This document shows positions 33,512 through 47,700 of a stretch of DNA of 64,000 nt, piece after piece. The stretch comes from Persicaria tinctoria (Eukaryota > Streptophyta > Magnoliopsida > Caryophyllales > Polygonaceae). The stretch is taken from contig JBANSL010000016.1 of assembly GCA_037127255.1 (NCBI GenBank), positions 2,730,501 through 2,794,500 of the forward strand, written 5' to 3'. How positions within the stretch are numbered: the first letter of the stretch is position 1; every line of letters begins with the position of its first letter. A program made the translations under genes and the position numbers. The notes below the pieces were generated by a model. That model ran no database searches. It was not told the origin of the DNA and worked only from the letters and a program-made list of their open reading frames with translations.

Positions 33512-35720
33512 TCAGTTTGTGGGCATCTCATATTCGTCATCGGAAGACTGTTGTGTGTCATATGTGTTGTTATCTATCAGACCCTGTGGGTCTCCAAGAA
33601 GTGTTAGAAGTATGTCTCTATGGCACTGGTCACAGTGGTAGAAATACGTAAAGTGGCCTTCGTTTGGGAGCCTATGCACAGTTGCCCCAGGTAGAACCCG
33701 ACTGATGTAATCTGTCATTGATGGTGAAACCATCTGATCATCCAGTCCCTGTGAAGCAGAACCATGCATAAGAAACTGCTGGAAAGATGCGATAAACGTT
33801 AAGAAAGTGGTCAAGTCTGCGTGGTGCAAACCTGCCATATGTGTATTGCCCGTGGGAATCCAGTTAGTTCGCATTCAGCCTGACTGTACATGGATTTCAG
33901 CCATGGGAGGATGCCCTTAGAGAGGCATTTCCTCCTCATCTGTAAATCAGATAGGCTGAAGCCCCAGTCTGAAACTTGCAGCCTAGCTTCCTCGATGAAT
34001 GGCCGAGGACTTGCCTGTCTGACAGACTCTTCAACATTCCTCTGCCAGTTGTCTTCAAAAATTTGGTTTTTGATTGCAGCCTTGTCCTGGAATGAGATGA
34101 CACACATGTTATAAGTTGGAAATGCAGTCGCTTCGTAAACATCAGTCAAGTCACTCGGATCATGTAGCGAATCCATATATAAATGATTCGTGCTGTCACC
34201 TTTTCTCCAAGTGATACGGACAACCATTTCTCAACCAGACCGTGATTTCCAGAGAGGAAGGTCTTTCTGTAGAAGTACGAAAGAGAACTTGGAAATCTCC
34301 TGGCAAGAAAGTACATAAACTTCCTTCTTCCTTCCCAATTCTCCCAGGTGCTGCTCGTCTCTTCCTTTGTCATGCTTCGATCATAAGGATTAATCATGGG
34401 AGCAACCAACGCCGCGCCTGCAGAGTCAGCAACAAATTCATCAGAAACAAGGTTGCATCTGACAAGATGAAACTACATTCAAGCAAATCAACCGAAAAAC
34501 AAACCTGCAACCCTATCAGAGATGTATCTGAGAGCAGCCAAGACATGTATAGCAGCATTTGAGTGACCCAACAACCAGAATTTGTCTTGGACACCAATTG
34601 CATCAGCTAACTGCAGCATGTCGTGTGCAGACGAGTTCAGGTTCCGTTGAGGATGAGGATCACTCTCCCCGAAACCAGGCAAGTCATATCCTACTAAACG
34701 GACACCGAACTCTTCCAACAATGATACCTTAACTCCAGGTATGCCTGAGAAAATGAAAATACTCATTCAACTACCACAAGAGTTCTTCAAACAAGAACTG
34801 ATACAAAACTCAAGAGGCTTTCAGATTGGTAACCTGCAAGTCTTGATGACAGAAAGGCATGGGGAGTGATCAATGTGAATCTAGCTCTATCAGCCCGAGC
34901 GCCTTGTTCGTGATACGCTATCCGCCTTCCATCAGGAAGCGATATGTGGCTAGCACTGGGAGGATGTATAATCATACTCTTGATGGCAGGTATCAAGCTG
35001 TAGTCTTTGTTTGTTATATTCAGTACTGTAAAATAAATTAACAATTTCAGCAGTGAAACTAAATTAACTAACCACAAACTTTTAACTAGTTTCATTCCAA
35101 ATTCCACATTGTCAACATGGAAATCAACTATTTTTGTTATCCAAATTGATGTTACTTCACACCTTATACCTACACACACCAGTACCACAAACAACTAACA
35201 CAAACTATAGAGCAGATGTTGGATACCCAGATCATATAAACCAGCAAATCAAGAATCAATATCAGTAATGTTTCAAATTCATGGATTTACCAGATAAGGC
35301 AAGAAGGAAAACACAAAGTATGACAGGCCAAGCGAGGACCGGATCTCGGTCTTCGGGCAAGAACTCATTCAAGAAGCTCAATCTGCCTGAAACCTTAGAA
35401 ACAGGGCCTCCAAATTTCCTCACAATGTATGAATCCCTAGAAACCAAGCTCTGCTGGACAATGTCCCTACAGCCTCTGGACATGTCCAATAGCAGCTCAC
35501 CCCATGCCTCAGCAAAACCCTTGAGTTGATCCTTGAGATTCTCAGGCTCAGCCCTGTCAGCCTCAAAGGACCCACCTGGGTAGCTGAAATGGGGTTGTTT
35601 CAGATCATCAGATGATGGACCTGGTGAGTAGAATAAATCAGTTGTGTACCGGATTCCATGGTCTTCCACTAAGCTGTTCATCTCCTCCCTCCATTGCCCA
35701 GATCCTCCAAATTCAGACAT
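33512..35720 (-). CDS. Alpha/beta-hydrolase superfamily membrane protein
   Basis: Exons (minus strand) 35291-35720, 34834-35025, 34505-34744, 34200-34417, 33832-34086 and 33512-33748 give 523 residues in one frame. The N-terminal 125 residues are a family-specific region. A membrane segment follows (VLAWPVILCVFLLALS, about 127-142), then an alpha/beta-hydrolase domain starting SHISLPDGRRIAYHEQG. Seen: YDLPGFGESDPHP, nucleophile-elbow region LLGHSNAAIHVL, AALVAPMINPYD, GLDDQMVSPS and a histidine in LPNEGHFTYF. The usual G-x-S-x-G elbow reads GHSNA, a weak match. The substrate is unknown. From memory this family includes Arabidopsis At3g09690, a neighbour of TIM14-like, RPS23 and RH57 genes, as here. 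Confidence 0.9.
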
Positions 35721-36941
35721 TGGAAAAAGTGGGGTTTAGTTCAGACTTGAAAAGAACGGATCAGATAAGATTAAGAAGATGGGGATGGCTTGAAAAAGAA
35801 GCTTGGATATGGAGGGGTTTGCTTAAAGGGAAAGGCTCACAAAGAACAATGTGAAATGTCACATCTTTATGTGATCTTGCTCAGTTGCAAAAGGGTATCA
35901 ATTACAAAACCCAGAAACTGGAAGTGGAGGAGGAGACAGAAAGAGGCAGCAAGAACTGTATCAGTAGCAGATACTAGTAATAAAAGAAAGGGGAGAGAGA
36001 AAAGAGAAAGACACCCAAATCATATAAAATCCCTAAAAACCCATCTGCAGTTTACCGTTTGCTTTGAGACTGAAAAATAAAAGTGACAGAGAGAGCTGTA
36101 AAACTAGAAACCCACCCCTATATTATATGGCTTAATAGTTAATACTTTTGTTTTCTCTGTTTGGAGATTTGCAATAATTACTGTATTATGGAGTATAATT
36201 ACAGTAATAATATTTGCTCATTTTATTGTGTGGAGGTTATTGATTTCTCTCTCTGAAAAATGGGGAAATGAAATTATTGATGTTGGAGGATGAATAATGG
36301 ATGAGTGGGTGTTTTTTGTTTGATCTTAATCATGAATTGGGTGTGTTGAGAGCAAGTGGAGTAAACGCCATTACCACTCCACGTCTCCACTACATGGAAG
36401 GGTCTCAACTCTCAACAAACCTGTACTCTGATTCCAGGCTCGCCAGAAAAACACAGGGAAACTGGCAAAGGTCCCCCCACGGATCCAAAATAAAATTGTT
36501 TTTTTTTAATAAAAAATAATAATAAAATCAAGTGGGGCCACCATGGAATTTTGTAAGGGTGGAAAGAGGAAAGGAATTTTGAACTTTCGGCGGAACGGAG
36601 GTCAAAAATCGAAAGTAACAACGGAGTTGGTAGCGGTGGGCGGTGGGCGTAGTGGCGTGTCTGGTGGTAGCGGAAGCGGAGACGCCGGAGAGGGAGGGTG
36701 GTGTGGAGTGTCAGCTCTGACATTCGGATGCATGTGCCCTTGTAGAATGTGGTTTCCGATTTATATATACTGACCCTGTTTTTTCCGTTTACTATTTATT
36801 AAATAATGATAAAACTATAGTATATAAATTGTATATATATAGGAGTATAATTTAATACTATTTATTAGAAATAAGTAGTAAGATTATATAATTTTAATAC
36901 GATTTTATGATGATTAATTCATTTGTTTTTCGTTTTTTTTT

Positions 36942-37338
36942 TCAATCTATCGATTTTTTTTTATTAGGAAAAAATTCGAGCTCAGACAAACCTGATACTC
37001 GAGAGGCCGACGAATCGGCAGACGGACTAACCGTCAACAAACAACAAACTACAGAGTACATACACAAATAAACACGGATGAAAGAAAAAGCCCAAACAAC
37101 CCGAAAGAGTCGTCCGCCAGCAGAAAAGACGAGGGAGGTCCAAGGCGGGCCACGAATGCCGAGAACACGGGGGAGTGCAATGACTCTCACGGCGACTCGA
37201 CGCTGAGATGGCGGAGAACAGTAACCCACTATCTAAAAGGGCAGAACTAGGAGACGTGTGGATCACCGACGTTGCCTCCACCTAGATGAAGGATCTTCGA
37301 AGACCACGAACACAACCACGATCTCAATCCATCGATTT
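36942..37338 (-). mobile_element. 5'-truncated L1-like LINE remnant with target duplication
   Basis: The insert 36957-37323 is flanked by TCAATCTATCGATTT (36942) and TCAATCCATCGATTT (37324), a 15-bp target duplication with one difference. On the minus strand it ends in an A-rich tail just before the target. The body resembles plant LINE 3' untranslated sequence (a TTTGTGTATGTACTCTGTAG word). No reverse-transcriptase frame remains. Confidence 0.7.
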
Positions 37339-37439
37339 ACCAAATAAGAATTTGTGTCTAATATTTTTAATCTTTACCTTATTAAAAAAAATATAAAATA
37401 ATTTTTAAAAATTAATAAAACATTAATGTACACAAAAAC

Positions 37440-37914
37440 AACTCATAATTTGGCTTGTGGTTTCGCGGTCTTTATTTTTTTGTTGCTAAATTACTACTAC
37501 CTATTATCTAGAAGTGATAGTTTAGTTTTGTTAAGATTTTGTGGCTGTTTGGTTTCTGAATTTTTGATGGAATTGATTGCCCTACTAGCTTACGTCGTAG
37601 ATTTGTCATTGATATCTGAAGGCTTTTTGCGATTTCATAATCTAAGGTGCCCACGACTTCTTCCCTACTAGGTTGTCTCTTGTGTTGCTTGTGCAGTTTG
37701 ACAACTTGTTCATTGGTATTTCTAGTTTAGTTTTTGCTTTGTATGACTCGTCATAGTATTTCCTATGTTTTTATTTTATGTTGTTTGTTTCTACTTTTAT
37801 GTTATTTGTTTGTATAGAAGGGTTTGTCCATCTACCAACTTGTTTGGCCTTTCGAGCTCTAGGTCCGTTTAGAATTTCAAATTCTTTCTTGCTATAAAAA
37901 AAAACTCATAATTT
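37440..37914 (+). mobile_element. 5'-truncated L1-like LINE remnant, plus strand
   Basis: The insert 37452-37902 lies between perfect 12-bp copies of AACTCATAATTT (37440-37451 and 37903-37914). It ends TTCTTGCTAT followed by A residues, the usual plant L1 3' end. There is no coding frame of merit. It lies about 100 bases from the previous remnant but in the opposite orientation. Confidence 0.75.
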
Positions 37915-39253
37915 TAAAGCCATAACAAATCCCTTAACCTTTTATTCTATTTTCTCCCACCTTAATAAAAGATCATCTTCATTTTATCAATAAAAAGATG
38001 TTTTACCCAACCTAACATCCCATTCTTATTCCTTTCCTGATTCTTTTATGACATGATGAGGCTTAGATTAATTGAAAGTAAGATTATAAATTTTATAACT
38101 AATTATATTCTCCTAAAACATCAAGAATCAGTTCAATAAGTATGAACTGCCTGTACCAAAATTCCTAAAGTGGGGCATTTGATAGTTGATATAAATGGGC
38201 CTGCAATATGGACTGCTACCAGATAATGGGCCTTCTCTCTTTTTGGCCCATCTACTAATGCCATGGAATAAACTACACATGATTCAGAAAGAACATTTCA
38301 GATCAATGCTTTTCAATTGTTTTCATCAGGCAACTGCATGAGATGGCAAATTGCAAGCTCATTTTCAATAGTTTCATCCCAAATAAGGTGGATGAGGTTG
38401 TGCTGAATGATCATGTGAATTATCAAGGGCAGTTTTATTTAGAGCCCCTTTACTGTCATACCCTTTTTCCGCAACACTTTCGCTGACAAATAAGCCTTTT
38501 TTTTCGCGAGTTACAACAAGACAAGGGCATGCTTACTTACTGTTGTTATCGCTGACATAGACAATGCATCCTTCGTTAGCAATGGAACTCATTCTGTGTA
38601 GTGAATGTTTGCTTAGTGACTTTCCTTTTACTTTAACTCCAAGCTTTTGTCACTTTGGGGTTAAGCACTTAAGCCCTTATTGGAAGATAACAGTGAAAGT
38701 TGATAAAGAGTAAAGATTATAATGATAATTTTAAAGGGGAAAAAAGGGTGTCTAAACTTAAAATATAATTAAGGTTAGCCACTAAAAAAAATCTTATTTG
38801 GATGAAAGTCATTTTCTTGTGCCTTGCTTATGGGATACTTATCACTTATTGCCATTAATAATTCTAATCTGGAAAAACAGTGTATGTATATGTGAGCAAT
38901 GAAGTAAAAAGGAGGAAACCAACAGAGGCAAAAAAAGTTTGGTTTGTTTAATCTTGACAGCAACTGTTTGCCCTTTGCAAAATCTTGGTTGTAGTTGGGT
39001 TGGTTGGTGCAAGTGGTGGTAGCTTAGTTTTCCATGGAGTTTCTTTGAAGGGATTTTTTTAGTTTGTTGGTTTAGACTTAAGCTAGAAAGCCTTGTTCTT
39101 AAGACTAGTAGTTGATTAGCCATTTTGAGTTCTCTCATCTCTACTTATATGTTAGGTGTCTTGTTGAAGGTATAAAGCCAGTGAAATTCCCTTTCAGTCA
39201 TTGCTAGGTCTAGATAAGTTCAATCATAGTTAGTAGTTCTGGCGAAGGGGAAA

Positions 39254-41086
39254 ATGCAGTCGACGAAATCAAGGTAAATTCATCCTCCTTTCTCTAAGTA
39301 GAAGATGGTAACTTGTTCATTGTTCATGAGAATCAAGGTTCTTATCAATGCCTTGTTGGATTTAGATGGATTATCTTTAGATATGTGACTTAAGATCTCA
39401 TGTGTATAACTTGAACCTATTGGAGTTGATGCTATTTTCATTCATATATGTTTTTACATAACAGGAATGGGCCTTCTTCGTCGCCAAATCATAACAAGAA
39501 CACCAAGAACCGCGGCTCCAAAAGTACAGCATCTCCAAGAAATCCAATGTCTGAGGTAAACTATGTGGATCTTCACCCCCCATAGAGTAGTGAACATTGT
39601 AAAAGTCTGGTGGGCCAATAACTGAGTTACGCTTACAACACCTAATACTTCGTCGCATTGTACTTTTCAGAAGAAGCAAGCAAGCAAAGTATCCGAGATG
39701 GAGACTCAAATAGTTCAACTCCAAGAGGAGCTGAAGAGGGCTAAGGACCAGTTGAGCTCATTAGAGGTGCAGAAGAAGCGAGCTCAGCAAGAGGCCGAAG
39801 AGACTAAGAAGCAAGCGTCATCCTTGTCAGCTAAGCTAGAAGAGTCTAAGCAGCAGCTGATTGAGCTCTCTGAGTCCGAGGAGGATAGGCTCCATGAGCT
39901 TCGTAAAATATCGCAGGAAAGAGACCGGTCATGGCAGTCGGAGCTAGAGTCTCTCCAGAAGCAACATGCTGCAGACAGTGTGGCTCTATCGTCTGCCATG
40001 AATGAGGTCCAAAGGCTCAAGAAGCAGCTTGATGTAGCAGCTGAGTCTGCGCATGAGGAGGTCCAAAGCCTAAGAGTTGAGCTCTCGGAGACTCTAGATT
40101 TAGTCGAAGAATTGAAGCACCAGCTGGAGGATGCTAAGGAATCCGAAGCTCGCGGTCTTGAAAGGCTGAGTGACACTCAAAGGCAGCTGAAAGCAGCCAA
40201 TGAAGCTATGGAAGCGATTCGGTCAGATAGCTTGGAAGTAAAGGAAGGCTACAACACCCTAGCTTCGGAACTAGAGCAATCGAAGGCGCAAGTGAACACA
40301 TTGGAGATGCTTGTGAGCCAACTTAAGCAATATTCGTCCAAGAAAGGTACTGATGATCATGAGGTTGAGGAGGCAGACAAGCTCAAGACGGAGATTGATT
40401 CGCTAAAACTCGAGGCTGGACAGTTGAAGTCGGCATTGGAGGCATCTGAGGAGAGGTACCAGAATGAGTATATCCAAAGCACACTGCAAATCAGGAGTGC
40501 TTATGAAGCTATGGAGAGAGCAAAGTCGGAATCAAGCCTCAAGGAGGCGGCATTGGTGGAGGAGTTGAGAAAGGCCAAAGAAGCAGTTGCAGAGTTAAGT
40601 GTCAAAATCGTCGAAAATCAGGCCAGTGAAAAGGACATAAGAGAGTTGAAGTCAGCCTTGCTTGACAAGGAAACACAACTGCAGACACTGGAAGAAGAGA
40701 ATGAGATGCTGAGGACCGAGATTGGTGACAATGTGAATGAGGAAGCTGTTGTTGATGTTGTGTCATTGAGAGATGAGAGCAGCCAGAGAGTTAGGAAGAT
40801 TGCGGAACAACTATACGCGACACAGGTTGCGAACGCAGAGCTAGAAGCCGAGCTGAGGATGTTGAAGGTGCAGGCAGATCAGTGGAGGAAGGCTGCTGAG
40901 GCAGCTGCTGCAATGCTCTCTCCAGATTGTGATGCAAAGGCGGTCGATAGAACAGTTTCGGTTGAGACCATTGGAATGAAGATGGATTCGCCATTCTCGG
41001 ATACTATGGATGAGGATTCTCCTAAGAAGAAGAATGCAAACATGTTGAAGAAGATAGGTGGTTTGTGGAAGAAGGGTCAAAAATAG
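39254..41086 (+). CDS. ICR: Interactor of constitutively active ROPs (ICR/RIP family)
   Basis: Exons 39254-39273, 39465-39555 and 39671-41086 give 508 residues. The short basic, serine- and asparagine-rich N terminus ([17 protein letters not shown]) is followed by almost continuous coiled coil from about residue 45 to 430. Next is the family signature [14 protein letters not shown] (about 440), and the C terminus is basic: [19 protein letters not shown]. In Arabidopsis the QWRKAA region binds GTP-bound ROP GTPases, and these scaffolds link ROPs to exocyst, microtubules and kinesin-13. By overall shape it is closest to the ICR2/ICR3 group, but the paralog number is not certain. Nearby IRX9 and the serine-rich gene suggest descent from the Arabidopsis At2g37070-At2g37090 neighbourhood (from memory). 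Confidence 0.9.
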
Positions 41087-41099
41087 TCAATGTAAGTAA

Positions 41100-41445
41100 T
41101 TGTTGCATTTAATGTCACCAACTTTCAAAGTTACAGCAAATATTACACGACTTTTAACCTTATCGCACACCATATATGTTACAAATTTGGTTTTAAGTGC
41201 ATATTTTCCTATGAAAGTTTGTGATATTTACTACGACTTTCAAAGTTGGGCATTTGTGTCCAAAGTAACTGTTCTGTTGCATTTACTGTCACCAACTTTC
41301 AAAGTTGTAGCAAATATCACACGACTTTTAACCTTATCGCACACCATATATGTTACAAATTTGATTCTAACTTCCAAGTGCATATTTTCCTATGAAAGTT
41401 TGTGATATTTGCTGCGACTTTGAATGTTGGTGACAGTAAGGACAA
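41100..41445. repeat. Tandem/inverted repeat just after ICR (MITE-like)
   Basis: A unit of about 180 bases starting GTCACCAACTTTCAAAGTT and containing ACCTTATCGCACACCATATATGTTAC occurs twice, at about 41114 and 41291. The right end (GACTTTGAATGTTGGTGACAG) is the inverted form of the start, giving terminal inverted repeats. It lies within the likely 3' UTR of ICR, whose stop is at 41084-41086. Confidence 0.7.
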
Positions 41446-42427
41446 ACAGTTTTCCTTTTGAAAAACTACTTATGACTTACTTGCATTGGTATTTTGAGTT
41501 AAACTAGAGATCTAAGTTTTCTTGTTGCAACTAAGAACAAGTATCTGATGGTACAAATCGTTGGCAGGTTCTTTGGTGAATCGATGGCGTTTGGAAGGCG
41601 GATTCATGTTGAGATGTATAGTTAAACCCAACGGTGTTTGATGCAAAGAAAATTCAGTTAATTTGACAAGTTATAGAATGTTAAGGGGAGGGCTCCCTGG
41701 AAAGAAAAAAAAAATGTGTTTAGGAGTCCAAAATCTATCTCAATGAAGTGTAAGCTAATTGAGGATAAAACTCTGTTTTGAAATTCTCATGTTGTATGTT
41801 TCCATTACAAAATGTGATCTTTGTATACTCTGTATTTGATTATGGAACACTAGAACCTATTTGTACTTTGTATTTCAGTTTTCTTCACAACAAAGTTTCA
41901 TCAAAGCCTAAAAATGGATTAAAAATGGTGTTTAATAACAATAAAATAAAATGCAATTGATATTTGCAATGTTATTACTATTTCATCATTCAAGTGATAC
42001 AAAATGTAAACCTTATAGCACACTCCAACTACCGAATTAAATATAGTTGAAACGTTAGGAGCGTTTTTTAACTTTCTCGATTATGTCACGCTCATTTACA
42101 AACGGAGTCAAGTAAAAGCACATTTTTAAGCTCAATTTAAAATGGGCCTCAATTTGACTCAAGCACAATTACGTGGAATCTACAAAATTTTCTCTCATTT
42201 ACTATGTCATAATTCATGAAGTAGGATTGCTCTACGAGTTGAGTTGAGTAGCTCGATCTCGATTTGGGCTCATCTAAAAAATAAGTTCGGCTCAACCTCG
42301 TTTATTTACCGAACAATCCAAATTCAAGTATAGTTTTTACACATGCGAGATTTCTAGTTGGATGAAGCTCCTAAATGGAAGAGTGCAAATTTAGGCTAAG
42401 TTCGAATCAACTTGTTTCTAAATGAAG
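41446..42427. other. ICR 3' region and intergenic DNA
   Basis: No gene seen. It comprises the end of the ICR transcript region and AT-rich DNA up to the RPS23 promoter. Confidence 0.5.
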
Positions 42428-42547
42428 AGCCCAGAATGAGCCCATTAATTACTGGGCCGAATTGATCCATACAAGGAGGCCCAAATCTGGCGAGCGGTGC
42501 AAGTTATTTAACGAATTTCATTCATCTTCGAGATGATATTAGGGTTT
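42428..42547 (+). promoter_or_regulatory. RPS23 promoter: site II cluster plus telo-box
   Basis: AGCCCA at 42428-42433 and 42439-42444, TGGGCC at 42453-42458 and GGCCCA at 42478-42483 are four site II cores. A telo-box (AAACCCTA on the minus strand) lies at 42540-42547, about 70 bases before the ATG. Site II motifs (bound by TCP factors) together with a telo-box are the known signature of plant ribosomal-protein promoters and tie expression to cell growth. Confidence 0.75.
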
Positions 42548-42615
42548 TCAGCGTCTACACTCCGCCTCTTTCCTCCAAACCCTCGAAGCCTTGCTCGAAG
42601 AACTCATCAGCAGCC

Positions 42616-43769
<1,154 letters not shown>

Positions 43770-44757
43770 GTTTTGAAGTATGTGGACTGGTCACTATTAG
43801 CAGACGATAGTTTAATATCCGTCTTATTGAGTTGCTATGAAACTGTGTTTTCTAGTTTGTTGATTACTTTCACTTATCTGGAGAGAACACTCCTTGATTT
43901 TGAATGGACCTGTTTCAGTTTATATCCACTTTGCATATTGCTTTTCCCTACCATTTCCTTTGTTATGTTTCAAATAGTTCAGAAGTTTGTGCATTTCACA
44001 TATTCCTGTTTCAAACTGGACAAGACCAAAAGTTCAAAACCACACATTTTTAACATTTTTAAGAGGAATTTATGTAAAACTAGATACTACAGAGAGAGGG
44101 ACGTGTAGACAATGCTCCATTTTACACTGCACATTTTACACTGCACGAGTTTGGCCAAATGCAAGTACACTAATCACCGATGTATCGTTCTTGACAAATG
44201 TAAGAGACGTTAAAGCAACAAGCCAAGATGCTCAACAAAAGTTGTCAAATTCAACTTTCAATAGATTATCAGCCTTCATACAACAATATGTGCGCGGGAT
44301 TGGCTGTAGCAAATCATGTAAATTGTGGTGACAGTGACGATATTGTAATATCTCAACTCGTAATTTCTCTCTTACATTACACAAAATGTGTAAAAAGATT
44401 AAATTGCTGTTCCATGAAGAACACCTGATTATGATTACATGCAGAACACACATACGGTAGTTCATTTGATCTTGTACTATTGTACTAATAACGGAGATTT
44501 CATCATAGTAAACTAATGCAAATCGCAATCTGCACAATACAACCTGTGCTTAGAAACAACACTGCAGCACACCCTAGTTGCAGCCCCAGATGAAAGGGCA
44601 GAGTTTCAGCTCCGAGGTAGTTTCTGCTACAAAAATCAAATAATGGAACAATTAGTCACTCTAGAAATGCTAAACAAGCAATGCAAATACTAGCAAATGT
44701 CACGAGTTAGTGAGTTACTATACCTTGGAAGATTAGAGAAAAGTAATGCTAAGTCAT
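43770..44757. other. Convergent spacer between RPS23 and the serine-rich gene
   Basis: Contains the RPS23 3' UTR on the plus strand and the 3' UTR of the minus-strand gene. No coding exon or repeat is recognised. Confidence 0.6.
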
Positions 44758-47700
44758 TCATGCCTCAACATCTTTTGCCTGCAGATTGCTCAAAGAAAGA
44801 GAGGTGAAACTCTTCAGTAGAGTCTCCATATCATATGCATCAGGCGACGAGTTCTTATCAGCAAAAGGCGTCCTAGAACCAGGGATGGACTCTAGTGTCT
44901 TAGAAGATACAGAAAGATCAGTTGGCTTATGCAAATTTGCCGCCTCCCCCTTCTGCTTCAAACCTGAAATCTCCACAGTACATGATACTGCTGGTAATTG
45001 AGGATCACTGACAACGTTAACATCACTTCGTAGTTCAAAATTTTCGTCCATTTCATCACACAGCTCTCTCTTATTGCCCACAGCTTCCACAGTTGCAATC
45101 AACTCATTCACCTGATGTTCAATAAGGGCAGTTTGCTGGTCAGTGGCCACAACATAAATTGGATCATTCTTCTCATTGTTAGTTGCTTCTTGTTCTCCAT
45201 TCAGGGCCATTGTATCGGAATTTTCATCAGCTTTACTTGCATTGTTATCCCCTTCTTCAAAATGTAAGTCCATTTTATCATGTAAGTCCCTCTTATTCTC
45301 CATGGCTTCCACATTAGCAACCAACTCATTCACCTGCTGTTCAACCAAAGCACTTTGCTGGTATGTGGCCACACAGCTAATTAGATCATTCTTCTCATTG
45401 TTAGTTGCTTCATGTCCCCCGTTCAGAGTCACTGTATTGGCATTTTCATCCACCTGCAGTTGCATTTCATCACACAATTCCCCCTTATTCTCCACAGCTT
45501 CCAAATTTGCAATCAACTCATTCACCTGCCGTTCAACAAAGGTGCTTTGCCGGTCAGTGACCACATCATTAATTGCTTCATGTCCTCCATTCAGAACCGA
45601 TGTATCTGCTTTTTCATCAACTTCAGTTGCATTGTTATCTACTTCTTCAAAATTTACGTCCATTCCATTACACAACTCCCTCGTATCGCCCACAGCTTCC
45701 ACACCTGCAATCAATTCATCCACCTGTTGTTCAACAAAGGCGCTTTGCTGGTAAATGACCTCAGCGCAAATTGGATCATTCTTCTCATTACTAGTAGCTT
45801 CATGCCCTCCATTCCGAACCACTGTGTCTGCATTTTCATCAACTTCCCTTTCATTGTGATCCACTTCTTCAAAATGCACGTCCGTTCCATCACACAACTC
45901 CCTTGTATTGTCCACAGCTTCCACATTTGCAATCAACTCATTTACCTGCCGTTCAACAAAGGTGCTTTGCTGGTCAGTGGCCACAACACAAACAGGATCA
46001 CTCTTATCATCATTAGTTGCTTCCTGTCCTCCATTCAGAACCGCTGTATCTGCTTTTTCATCAACTGCAGTTGCATTGTTATCTACTTCTTCAAAATTTA
46101 CGTCCATTCCATTACACAACTCCCTCGTACCGCCCACAGCTTCCACATTTGCAATCAATTCATCCACCTGTTGTTCAACAAAGGTGCTTTGCTGGTAAGT
46201 GACCTCAGTGCAAATTGGATCATTCTTCTCATTATTAGTAGCTTCATGCCCTCCATTCAGAACCAATGTATCTGCATTTTCCTCAACTTCACTTTCATTG
46301 TGATCCACTTCTTCAAAATGCACGTCCGTTCCATCACACAACTCCCTTGTATTGACCACAGTGTCCACATTTACAATCAATTCATTCACCTGCTCTTCAA
46401 CAAAAGTGCTTTGCTGGTCAGTGACCACAACGCAAATTGGATCACTCTTCTCATTATTAGTTGCTTCATGTCCTTCATTCAGAACCACTATATCTGCATT
46501 TTCATCAACTTGACTTACATTATCCACTTCTTCCAACCCACCTACTGGGTGTAGCTCAGTGGTAACTGCATCTTCATTGATTAACTCGTGCAAAAGATGT
46601 GGATTGAGCACTTTCGAATCACCATTTATTTCCTTGGGACGGTGGTCAGTTTCTACAATACTGCTAACCTGATTACCCGGACAGTAAGACATACCTTCTG
46701 GGGTTGCATTCTTTGATGGACTAACCAACTCGCCATTTTTCTTTGAACTTGACCCAGATTCAGAATGCTGCTTCTCTCCAACTGGTAACTTAGCAGTTGG
46801 AGAATGATTCTCTGCATTTGAGTCCTTCCCTGGGGCAGTTGATTTCCCTTCTAGGCGTCCTCCTCCGGTTGCAGTCCTTGCATTACGCCTTTGAGCATCA
46901 GGGTTGGCACTTGCAGCTGCTAATGCAGTAGCTTTAATAGTAGTATGTCCATTCCTGCCCTTGTTTGAGACTCCGCCAGGAGATGAGTTTCCAGTTGCGG
47001 ACCTTGAAAGGCGGTTGCTTGACAAGCGAGACCCACACTGCATGCTGCCTACTGCATTTTGAGTTCGCCCCCCTGATTTTACCTGTATCAAGTAGACATC
47101 TTAGCTCATGCCAGATATATGAGAACGAGCAAGAAAATAAGATGGGGAATCGTAAAAAAAATGATCAACTAATATTTGCAAGTAAAAACAGATGAAACCA
47201 GGATTTCATGTTTAGTTAATTTGAAAGTAAAACTCACCCCGTCAAAAAAGCCTATCTTTGGAGATGGCATTCGCAAACCCGATGGTTTTGCAGCAACTTG
47301 ATTTGAAACAGATCCATTGCCAATTCCAGACACCTCAATAATATTTTCACATGAAGCTTGTTGATTAGGCTGTATTTGCAAATCCTGAGAAGCAATACTG
47401 TCTAAGCTGACTGTTCGATGCAGGCTAGAGCTATCTTTTGAAACATTATGATCATGATTGGCAGTAACAGCTGATGAAGATGATGACCATTCACTAATAG
47501 AACTAGTAGGTGATACACTAGGAGAAAGCATTGATGCGGCTGAGTTAGCAGAGATGCGAGTAGCATTTGGTGGATGCTTGCCCTTCAGTTGGCCTCTGGA
47601 GGGGATTCTACTCTTCACGCCAGGAGGAGGTATACTTACAGGACGATTTGTCTTTCCCTGCAAGCCATTCAGTGGCAATATCCGAGAATTCTGAGATGAA

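Larger units (their letters stand above)
35721..39253. other. Long intergenic region between the hydrolase gene and ICR
   Basis: 35721-36750 is the hydrolase 5' side; a short GC-rich open frame at 36543-36773 has no recognisable domain. 36942-37914 holds two retroposon remnants. 37915-39253 is AT-rich DNA ending in the ICR promoter and leader. A MYB/AC-type word, GGTTGGTTGG, lies at about 38999-39008. No further gene is supported. Confidence 0.5.

Noticed and set aside
36543..36773. GC-rich 76-codon frame
   Set aside because: Glycine-rich low complexity with no recognisable domain; likely promoter-proximal DNA.
39784..40176. Minus-strand 130-codon serine-rich frame opposite ICR
   Set aside because: Antisense shadow of coiled-coil codons in the ICR main exon.
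44786..46554. Several plus-strand frames across the serine-rich gene
   Set aside because: All lie opposite its last exon and recur with the repeat period, so they are by-products of the array.
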